DNA of 64,000 nucleotides from CAZENU01 sp965222125 (GTDB lineage Bacteria; Chloroflexota; Dehalococcoidia; Lucifugimonadales; CAZENU01): positions 1 to 64,000 of the forward strand of contig CBDCTC010000003.1 in NCBI GenBank assembly GCA_965222125.1, in the 5' to 3' direction. Of the stretch, positions 7,911-14,611 are shown piece by piece (positions within the stretch are counted from its first letter, which is position 1; every line of letters begins with the position of its first letter). The position numbers and the translations under genes were made by a program. The notes beneath the pieces were generated by a model that was not told the origin of the DNA, searched no databases, and saw only the letters and a list, made by a program, of their open reading frames with translations.

Positions 7911-9773
7911 TTGTTCGTCATCGGCACCGCCGGGCACGTCGACCACGGCAAGTCCACCCTTGTACAGGCACTGACCGGGATCGACCCCGACCGTCTCCGC
8001 GAGGAGAAGGAACGGGGCATGACCATCGACTTGGGCTTCGCCTGGATGCGTCTGCCGAGCGGCAACGAGGTCAGCATTGTCGACGTTCCGGGCCACGAGC
8101 GGTTCGTCAACAACATGCTGGCAGGCGTCGGCGGCATAGATCTCGCCCTGCTCGTCGTCGCCGCGGACGAGTCGGTGATGCCGCAGACCCGCGAACACCT
8201 GGCCATCGTCGATCTACTCAACGTCGACCGCGGGCTGGCCGTCGTCACGAAGAAGGACCTCGTCGACGACGACTGGCTGGAGTTGGTCGTCGCCGACGTA
8301 GAAGACGTCCTCGAGGGCACCAGCCTGGAGGGTTCGCAGGTGCTCACGGTGTCCGGTGAGACGGGAGACGGCCTGCCGGAGCTGACCGCCGCCATCGACT
8401 CGGTGCTGGCCCGTACCGAGGCCCGACGCGACCTCGGACGCCCGCGGCTGAACGTCGACCGCGCGTTCACCATCGCGGGGTTCGGCACCGTCGTGACCGG
8501 CACACTGATTGATGGCGTCCTCGACGTCGGGCAGCAGGCGACGCTGGTGCCCAGTGGCAGGGAGACCCGGATCCGCAGCCTGCAGACGCACCGTCAGAGC
8601 GTGGAGCGGGCCCTGCCCGGCAGCCGCGTGGCCGCCAACCTGGGAGGAGTCGCTCACGAGGAGATCGTCCGGGGAGACGTCCTCACGACCCCGGGCTGGC
8701 TCACGCCCTCTGCCGCCGTGGACGTCCGCCTGCGCGTTATCGAGGACGCCCCGAGGCCGGTCAGGCACAACATGTTCGTCACGGTGCACGCGGGCGCGAG
8801 CGAGACGGTCGCGCGCGTGCGTCTGCTGGACGCCCAGGAGGCGCAGCCCGGCGAGTCGGTCTGGGCGCAGCTCAAGATGGAGGAGCCGGTTGCGGTGGTC
8901 AAAGATGACTACTTCGTGCTCCGGTCGAACCAGGCCACGCTGGGAGGCGGGGCCATACTTGAGACGCACGCGCGGCGCCACCGGAGGATGCACGCGCCGG
9001 TGCTCGACAGGCTCGCCGTCATGGAGGAAGGCTCCGACCGGGAGTTGCTCGTCAAGGGCATCGAGACCTCTGAGCCGATCGAGTTCCGGGCGCTGGTCAA
9101 CCTCGCCAATTTTGAGACCGCCGTGGCGAAGTCGGAGTTGGAGCGGATGGCGGAGGAGGGGGAGGTCGTGATACTCGGCGACTCCGGCGTCCATCCGGGC
9201 GCGCTCATCTTCACCGCCGGCGGCAGCGAGTCGGTTGCGCGGCGGGCGCGGGACTTCCTGCGGACGTACCACCGCGAGCACCCGCTCAGGCAGGGAGCGT
9301 CCAAGGAGGAGCTGCGCAGCCGCCTTCGCATGACGCCGCAGGTCTTCGCGCAGGCGCTGCCCCGGCTGCGGTGCGACGCCGACGTGGTGGAGCAAGGCGC
9401 GGTAGTCCGACTTACCGACCATGCGCCGCGGCTGTCCGGAGAGCATCGTGAAGCTGCGGAGGCGTACGTGCGGCAGCTCGAGGCGGACCGCTTCTCGCCG
9501 CCCACCGACTCGGCGCCCGACGCAGACGTGCTCGCCCTGCTGGCCGACGAAGGCAGGATCGTCAGGGTCAGTGACGCGGTGTCATTCTCCGCGGACGCCT
9601 ACGAGGAGATGGTGCGGAAGGTAACCGACCACCTGCGGGACCGGGGTCGGATCACGGTCGCGGACGTGCGCGACCTGTTCGGGACCAGCCGCAAGTACGC
9701 CCTCGCTCTGCTTGAGCACCTGGACAAGCGGCGCGTCACGAGAAGGGTCGAGGACGCGCGGGTACTGCGCTAG
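7911..9773 (+). CDS. selB: SelB, selenocysteine-specific translation elongation factor
   Basis: 620 residues from a TTG start. GTPase motifs: HVDHGKST (9-16), DVPGHE (58-63) and TKKD (113-116). Beta-barrel domains follow (GFGTVVTGTL is typical of domain II). A long C-terminal extension with winged-helix repeats, ending VADVRDLFGTSRKYALALLEHLDK, is the SelB-specific SECIS-binding part. SelB delivers Sec-tRNA to the ribosome at UGA codons followed by a SECIS hairpin. Its presence implies that the genome decodes UGA as selenocysteine, although selA, selD and selC are not recognised here. The stop is 12 bases before the next gene. Confidence 0.93.
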   Translation: MFVIGTAGHVDHGKSTLVQALTGIDPDRLREEKERGMTIDLGFAWMRLPSGNEVSIVDVPGHERFVNNMLAGVGGIDLALLVVAADESVMPQTREHLAIVDLLNVDRGLAVVTKKDLVDDDWLELVVADVEDVLEGTSLEGSQVLTVSGETGDGLPELTAAIDSVLARTEARRDLGRPRLNVDRAFTIAGFGTVVTGTLIDGVLDVGQQATLVPSGRETRIRSLQTHRQSVERALPGSRVAANLGGVAHEEIVRGDVLTTPGWLTPSAAVDVRLRVIEDAPRPVRHNMFVTVHAGASETVARVRLLDAQEAQPGESVWAQLKMEEPVAVVKDDYFVLRSNQATLGGGAILETHARRHRRMHAPVLDRLAVMEEGSDRELLVKGIETSEPIEFRALVNLANFETAVAKSELERMAEEGEVVILGDSGVHPGALIFTAGGSESVARRARDFLRTYHREHPLRQGASKEELRSRLRMTPQVFAQALPRLRCDADVVEQGAVVRLTDHAPRLSGEHREAAEAYVRQLEADRFSPPTDSAPDADVLALLADEGRIVRVSDAVSFSADAYEEMVRKVTDHLRDRGRITVADVRDLFGTSRKYALALLEHLDKRRVTRRVEDARVLR

Positions 9774-9785
9774 CGGCGGCGGCAG

Positions 9786-10286
9786 ATGACATCCGAGACA
9801 TTTCACCCACACCGCCATGTGCTCGAGGTACGGCTTCGTAACGAAAACGTGCCGGTCTCGTACCTGTCGTCGCTGCTGCGGGTGGTTCAGGCGGCGCTGA
9901 GAGAGGTCGCGCGCAACGTCGAGGGGCCCAGCCGCCGCTTTGAGCAGGGCCCGCAGCCTGTGCTCGTGCTGTCGAGGCTTGCCGCGGGCGGCGACCTCGT
10001 CCTGCGCTTCACCTTCGTCGACCCCATCGACGACTCGACCCTGGAGGACCTCTCGGACGAGACGTTCGAGGCGCTGCTGAGCAGATTTGCCGAGTTCATA
10101 CGCGGGCTGCCGCAGCCCGGCCTGTGGGGCGGCGCGGCGCCCAGGCGGTCGTCCAGTCCGCTGGGGTCGGCGCTCGCGAAGCGCATGGACCAGCTCCACC
10201 GGGAGCTGCGCCGGTCGCCCAGGGCGGTCCTCACGCATCACGGCCGCAGCATCGCGGTGGAGGGCGAACTGATGGAGTTCTCGTAG
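9786..10286 (+). CDS. Conserved-looking hypothetical protein between selB and a nurA-like gene
   Basis: 166 residues, no family recognised. The N-terminal half looks like a mixed alpha/beta domain (VLEVRLRNENVPVSYLSSLL, then PVLVLSRLAAGGDLVLRFTFVDP). The middle is acidic and helical, and the C-terminal third is basic. There is no signal peptide or membrane helix. It lies 12 bases after selB and 2 bases before the NurA-domain gene, so it is surely co-transcribed. It may be a partner of the nuclease rather than of SelB, but that is inference from position only. Confidence 0.6.
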   Translation: MTSETFHPHRHVLEVRLRNENVPVSYLSSLLRVVQAALREVARNVEGPSRRFEQGPQPVLVLSRLAAGGDLVLRFTFVDPIDDSTLEDLSDETFEALLSRFAEFIRGLPQPGLWGGAAPRRSSSPLGSALAKRMDQLHRELRRSPRAVLTHHGRSIAVEGELMEFS

Positions 10287-10288
10287 GC

Positions 10289-11491
10289 TTGTCGCTCGAC
10301 CTGAACAGAACGGCCGCACAGATCGACGGCATGGCCCACGCGCTCCGGGACCGGCAGCACGCCGGCGAAGAGCGCGTCGCGAGGGCCCTGGAGGCGATCC
10401 GGACCTTCGACCCGGACGTCTACGAAGCGCGGCGGAGCGAGGGAGAGCAGGCCGAGTACCTGCCGGGCGTAACCGAGCACCCCGCAGCCGTCCACGACGC
10501 GCCGCCGGGGCCGGGCGACTTCTGCGTCGCGGCGGTGGACGGCTCCCACGTCGACGTCGACCGGCACATGCCCGCGCGGTGCTTCCTGATCAACATAGGC
10601 GTATCGGTGTTGACGTACGGCACGGCGCCGAGCGCCGACCTGCACAACGAGCCGACCCTGTACGCCAGCGACGAAGAGCTGTCGATACGCGACCCGGCGA
10701 CCTACCGGGAGCAGGCCATCGAGGGCGCCGTGCTGGGAGCCAAACGCACGGTGGAGGAGGTTCGGGTCCTCGCCCAGACGGTGGCGGACCTGCCCGCGGC
10801 GACGCCGACGCTGGCCGTGATGGACGGCTCGCTGGCGATGATCGGTCTCGCCGGAGCCGGCAACCAGGACTTCGTGCTGCGCGAGCTGGTCGACGAGGGG
10901 TACGGCCGTGAGATGGACCGCCTGGCGGAGCTTTCCCGCACGCGGCCGCTGTGTCTGGCCGGTTACGTCAGCCTGCCCGGCAGCGCCGAGGTCGTGCGCG
11001 CCCTGAGGTTGATGTCATGCTCGTACGACGGCCTCGCCGCCGGGTACCGGTGCGGCATACGCGGCCCCGGCCGCGAGCCGTGCGACGGCTGCGTCGGCGG
11101 GCTCGTGGACCGCGACGTCTTCGCACGGCTGCTGAAGCCGGGACAGCGCTCGGCGCTCTTCTCGACGTCCTTCTCAGGCGTCGACCGGTACTACGCGGCC
11201 GACGTGTCGTTCTTCTACGTGAACGTCGGCCGCGAGATCGCCCGCGTGGAGGTGCCGTCGTGGGCAGCGAAGGACGAGGCCCGGCTGTCCCTTGCGCACA
11301 GTCTGGTGATTGACCAGTGCGGCCGGGGCAGGGGCTATCCGGTGGCGCTCATGGAGGCGCACGAGCAGGCCGTCGTGAGCGGCCCTGACCGGCGCTTCTT
11401 CGTTCGAGCCGTCGAGGGCGCCCTGTACGCCCGCAGGCTGCCCGTCTACACCTCCGAGAAGGCGCACTCCAAGCGCGTCCGGATGATGTAG
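10289..11491 (+). CDS. NurA-domain 5'-3' nuclease-like protein
   Basis: About 400 residues from TTG at 10289, two bases after the previous stop. The NurA signature VAAVDGSHVDVDRH supplies the first metal-binding Asp. Further acidic motifs are LAVMDGSLAMIGL and, near the C terminus, LVIDQCGRGRGYPVALMEAHEQAVV, where the final metal/His segment of NurA lies. A cysteine cluster (YRCGIRGPGREPCDGCVGG) may bind a metal. NurA with the HerA helicase resects DNA ends in archaea and some bacteria. No herA is present in the window, so the helicase partner must be elsewhere or different. Confidence 0.8.
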   Translation: MSLDLNRTAAQIDGMAHALRDRQHAGEERVARALEAIRTFDPDVYEARRSEGEQAEYLPGVTEHPAAVHDAPPGPGDFCVAAVDGSHVDVDRHMPARCFLINIGVSVLTYGTAPSADLHNEPTLYASDEELSIRDPATYREQAIEGAVLGAKRTVEEVRVLAQTVADLPAATPTLAVMDGSLAMIGLAGAGNQDFVLRELVDEGYGREMDRLAELSRTRPLCLAGYVSLPGSAEVVRALRLMSCSYDGLAAGYRCGIRGPGREPCDGCVGGLVDRDVFARLLKPGQRSALFSTSFSGVDRYYAADVSFFYVNVGREIARVEVPSWAAKDEARLSLAHSLVIDQCGRGRGYPVALMEAHEQAVVSGPDRRFFVRAVEGALYARRLPVYTSEKAHSKRVRMM

Positions 11492-11526
11492 AAGACGGAC
11501 GTTCGAGGCCCGGTCTCCGCGGGGTG

Positions 11527-12630
11527 CTACTGATTCGGGGCGGTTGCCCATTCGTACCGCTGCTTGAGGGCTGTGAGTTGGCTATAGGCCAGATGCTTCT
11601 CCCGCTGTAGTCTGCCCACGACTATGAAGGGGGCTATGCCGACCGAGTGCGCGAACTTCTTGACAGAGCTTGCCGTGAAGTGGCCCTCGGTACAGAAGTC
11701 GCTCCAACTCTTCGGATCGATTAGGAAGTCTCTTGCGAACCGGTCGGCCTCCGCTTCGATCTCCGCGATGTCCGGGTCGGCATCGAGGCCGTGAATGACG
11801 ATCCGGCGCTGCGTTCGATGCTTGAGCAGGTGGCACGCCTCGTGGAAGACGGTGAACCAGAAGATGTCGGCCCATTTGTTCCGAATGCTCATCTGGATCA
11901 GTGCCTTTCGGTCGGTCAGCCAGCGGGTAGCGCCGTTGGCGCCGCTCTTGGGAAGCTCCTGCACCATGCAGAACGCCACCCCCGCTTCCGCGCACAGCTC
12001 CAACATCGCGGGTATGAACTCCGCGGGTGGCTGAGTGGTCATCCGTCTGATTCGGGAGAGCGCGTCGGTGAAGACATCCTCGTCGTAGTCGGCCGTGGAC
12101 ACCTCTTGGGCGTCAAGCTCGCCCTTTCGGAGCCAGACCGCCAATGCTCCGAGAGAGACTTTGTGCTGGGCGGCCTCGGTAATTCGGAACCCTACGGCCT
12201 TCTGAAACGCCTTTGGCTCCGCTACGGCCAGCCCTAGAAAGGCCATAAGCGCCGTCAGCCTGCTCGGTCTATCCCGCCCAGCCTGTATCCATCCCCTCTT
12301 GAGCATGTCCCTAACCGGGTATTCGTCCAGCCATTGCACGTTCGCTTCGAGCATCTCTTGCTCCCGTTGTCGCGCCAGGGTCATGCGGTAGGTGGCCTCG
12401 AGGTTTATCCAGAACTGCGCGTCGATCCCGAGCACTCTCCCCAGTCCTATCGCGGTCTCCGGCGTGATGGACTTCTTTGCCCTGATGATCTCGTTGATCG
12501 CCTGTGCGGGCCTACCGAGCCTTGCCGCCAGCTCCTTTTGGGTCATCCCGCGAGCTTCCAGCTCCTCTTCCAGGACTTCGCCCGGGGGAATCGGCAGGTC
12601 CGAATATGCGCGCGGGCTGCTAGTCGCCAT
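11527..12630 (-). CDS. HigA-type antitoxin fused to an ImmA/IrrE metallopeptidase
   Basis: 367 residues. Residues about 14-75 are an XRE/HigA helix-turn-helix (PPGEVLEEELEARGMTQKEL, then LGRPAQAINEIIRAKKSITPETA). The C-terminal half is an ImmA/IrrE-type zinc peptidase with H263-E-A-C-H267 and a downstream acidic segment (EIEAEADRFARDFL) providing the third ligand. It overlaps the upstream toxin gene by 11 bases. The HTH should bind the palindrome at 12921-12939 and repress the operon. The protease may control antitoxin turnover or respond to stress; this is an inference from ImmA/IrrE relatives. Confidence 0.85.
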   Translation of the reverse strand: MATSSPRAYSDLPIPPGEVLEEELEARGMTQKELAARLGRPAQAINEIIRAKKSITPETAIGLGRVLGIDAQFWINLEATYRMTLARQREQEMLEANVQWLDEYPVRDMLKRGWIQAGRDRPSRLTALMAFLGLAVAEPKAFQKAVGFRITEAAQHKVSLGALAVWLRKGELDAQEVSTADYDEDVFTDALSRIRRMTTQPPAEFIPAMLELCAEAGVAFCMVQELPKSGANGATRWLTDRKALIQMSIRNKWADIFWFTVFHEACHLLKHRTQRRIVIHGLDADPDIAEIEAEADRFARDFLIDPKSWSDFCTEGHFTASSVKKFAHSVGIAPFIVVGRLQREKHLAYSQLTALKQRYEWATAPNQ

Positions 12631-12919
12631 AATGGTTGCTCACCTCCTTCACTATCACGTGCTCCTCCGTGTCTCCCTTTGCCACTATGAGCCGCCATTT
12701 GCCTGTTAGATGAATGGACAATTCTCCTCTCTTCGATCCTTTCAGGGGATGCAGGCGCATCGAACGGATGCCATAGGCCTGTTGGAAGTCCTTGACCGCG
12801 TACAGCTCGCTGATACGGGTGATGTACTTCCGCCCAACAGCCGCGCCCCACTGCCGTGCTGCTCTGGCGGACTCTTCATAGCACCGCCGGAGCTGGTTGG
12901 TCTTGAAGGTTACTTCCAC
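12620..12919 (-). CDS. HigB-type toxin (RelE/ParE superfamily)
   Basis: 99 residues starting at GTG (12917-12919). The fold signature of RelE/HigB mRNA interferases is visible: an N-terminal strand-helix with LRRCYEESARAARQWG, the central SMRLHPLKGSKRGELSIHLTG and the strand WRLIVAK, followed by a Glu/His-rich C-terminal strand. HigB toxins cut translated mRNA on the ribosome. The toxin gene precedes the antitoxin gene, as usual in higBA. The start codon lies just after the -10 element, so the transcript is leaderless or nearly so. Confidence 0.85.
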   Translation of the reverse strand: MEVTFKTNQLRRCYEESARAARQWGAAVGRKYITRISELYAVKDFQQAYGIRSMRLHPLKGSKRGELSIHLTGKWRLIVAKGDTEEHVIVKEVSNHYGD

Positions 12920-12920
12920 T

Positions 12921-12939
12921 ATTCACCCTATGGGTGAAT
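12921..12939. promoter_or_regulatory. Palindromic operator of the higBA-like operon
   Basis: ATTCACCC-TAT-GGGTGAAT, perfect 8-base arms around a 3-base centre. It overlaps the -10 element and the expected transcription start, immediately upstream of the toxin GTG. This is the place expected for autorepression by the HTH antitoxin or the toxin-antitoxin complex. Confidence 0.8.
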
Positions 12940-12965
12940 ATATCGGGAGGCGCAGAGCTTGTCAA
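12937..12965 (-). promoter_or_regulatory. Sigma-70 promoter of the higBA-like operon
   Basis: On the minus strand, TTGACA (12960-12965), a 17-base spacer and TATATT (12937-12942). This is the best consensus promoter in the window. The predicted start of transcription falls about 12 bases or fewer from the toxin GTG. Confidence 0.85.
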
Positions 12966-13095
12966 CGACGATGCGCATTGGTGGCCCATCGCTGCTGTGA
13001 CGGGTGAGGGCCTCAGGCTTCCATAGGACGCGCTATGACGAGGCGCAGAGGATTGCCCTGGCAGCCACTGTTGGCGTCGCCACGCGACCGGGCCG

Positions 13096-13124
13096 TTGTG
13101 GGGCAACGGGGTGTTTGATATACT
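13096..13124 (+). promoter_or_regulatory. Probable promoter of the molybdenum hydroxylase operon
   Basis: Weak -35 TTGTGG (13096-13101), 17-base spacer, -10 TATACT (13119-13124) with an extended TG (13116-13117). A leader of about 125 bases follows, with CCCGCCCG (13138-13145) able to pair with CGGGCGGG (13174-13181) around a smaller GCCC/GGGC hairpin. The long structured leader could be regulatory, but no known riboswitch class is recognised. Confidence 0.5.
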
Positions 13125-13256
13125 TGGCGCCGATTCGCCCGCCCGTATTTACAGGCCCGGCCATTGGGCATCTTCGGGCGGGTGGTTCCGTCTTCGGGCG
13201 CCACAGGCTTTCGAGGACGATCGGTAAGGGAAGGATAAAGAGAAAGGAGTGGGCCA

Positions 13257-14129
13257 TTGAAATGGATTGACTATGCCCGGCCCGAAACGCTGGACGAGGC
13301 CGTAGGTCTGCTGGGAGAGCACGGCGACGCTGCCCGAGTACTGGCCGGTGGGACCGACCTCCTGGTCCATCTCAGGGCTGGCGCCCTGACCCCGGACCTG
13401 GTCGTCGACGGCAAGGGAATCGCCGAGCTCAACGAGCTCAGCTACAGCCCGGACTGCGGGCTGACGATGGGCGCGGCCGTCCCGTGCTACAGGGTCTATC
13501 AGGACGAGGAGATCGCGGCCGCCTATCCCGGCCTGATAGACGCGGCGTCTCTTATCGGGGGCACGCAGATCCAGGGTAGAGCGACCTTCGGCGGGAACCT
13601 CTGCAACGCGGTGCCAAGCGCGGATTCCATCCCGGCGATGATCGCGTACGGCGGCACGTGCACGATAGCGGGCCCGAACGGGACCCGCGAGGTCGCGGTG
13701 GAGGACTTCTGCACCGCGCCCAGACGGAACGTGCTGGCGGCCAACGAGTTGCTGGTCTCGATCCACTTCCCGGCGCCTCAGCCCGGCTTCGGAGCGCGCT
13801 ACATCAGGTTCATCCCGCGGAACGAGATGGACATCGCGGTGGCCGGCGCGGGCGTTTCCGTGCAGTTGAACAACGGCACGGTGAGCTCGGCCAGGGTCGC
13901 CCTCGCGGCCGTGGCGCCGATACCGCTGCTGGTCGCCGGGGCCGCCGCGGCCCTCGAGGGCAAAGCGCCGTCGGCGGAGAACATCCAGGCGGCGGCAGAG
14001 GCGGCCCGCGAGGCCGCGAAACCGATCACCGACATGCGCGGCACCATCGAGTTCCGGAAGCAGCTCTGCGAGGTGCTGACCCGGCGCGCGCTGACGACCG
14101 CAGTCGAAAGAGCGAAGGAGACCCAGTAG
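13257..14129 (+). CDS. FAD-binding subunit of a molybdenum hydroxylase (CoxM/XdhB family)
   Basis: 290 residues from TTG (13257), with AAAGGAGT ending seven bases upstream. FAD-binding motifs of the CO dehydrogenase medium subunit family are present: VLAGGTDLLVHLR (about 29-41) and TQIQGRATFGGNLCNAVPSADSIPA (the 'TIGGN' FAD-pyrophosphate loop). A CoxM C-terminal domain follows. The subunit passes electrons from the 2Fe-2S subunit to FAD. First gene of a four-gene operon, with the next ATG directly abutting the stop. Confidence 0.92.
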   Translation: MKWIDYARPETLDEAVGLLGEHGDAARVLAGGTDLLVHLRAGALTPDLVVDGKGIAELNELSYSPDCGLTMGAAVPCYRVYQDEEIAAAYPGLIDAASLIGGTQIQGRATFGGNLCNAVPSADSIPAMIAYGGTCTIAGPNGTREVAVEDFCTAPRRNVLAANELLVSIHFPAPQPGFGARYIRFIPRNEMDIAVAGAGVSVQLNNGTVSSARVALAAVAPIPLLVAGAAAALEGKAPSAENIQAAAEAAREAAKPITDMRGTIEFRKQLCEVLTRRALTTAVERAKETQ

Positions 14130-14600
14130 ATGCCCACCAAGACTCACGTTCAGACCCGCATCAACGGCGAAGACGTCGAATTCCTCTGCGAGCCGCGGCA
14201 GAGCCTCCTCGAGTGCCTCAGGGACGTCATCGGACTGACCGGCTCCAAGGAAGGCTGTAACGACGGCAACTGCGGCGCGTGCACGGTGAACATGGACGGC
14301 CGCATCGTGGACTCCTGCCTGGTGCTGGGCGTAGAGGCCCAGGGCAGCGAGATACTGACCATCGAGGGCGTTGCGACATCGGCCGGCTTGCACCCCATAC
14401 AGACGGCGTTCCTCGAGAATGCGGCGCTGCAGTGCGGCATATGCACCCCGGGCTTCATCGTCGCGACGAAGGCTCTGCTCGAAGCGGAGCCCAACCCGTC
14501 GGAGCACAGGATCCGCGAGTGGCTCGCCGGCAATCTGTGCCGGTGCACGGGTTACGACAAGATAGTCCGTGCGATTATGGACGCCGCTGGAAAGATGTAG
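14130..14600 (+). CDS. 2Fe-2S subunit of a molybdenum hydroxylase (CoxS/XdhC-type)
   Basis: 156 residues. The N-terminal plant-type ferredoxin domain has GCNDGNCGACTV plus a later Cys (SCLVLG). The C-terminal helical domain carries QCGICTPG and LCRCTGY for the second [2Fe-2S] cluster, with the Gln-Cys preceding the Mo-proximal site. Length and all eight Cys fit the family. It abuts the stop of the FAD subunit and precedes the Mo subunit by 11 bases, one transcription unit. Confidence 0.95.
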   Translation: MPTKTHVQTRINGEDVEFLCEPRQSLLECLRDVIGLTGSKEGCNDGNCGACTVNMDGRIVDSCLVLGVEAQGSEILTIEGVATSAGLHPIQTAFLENAALQCGICTPGFIVATKALLEAEPNPSEHRIREWLAGNLCRCTGYDKIVRAIMDAAGKM

Positions 14601-14611
14601 GAGGTGGCGAC

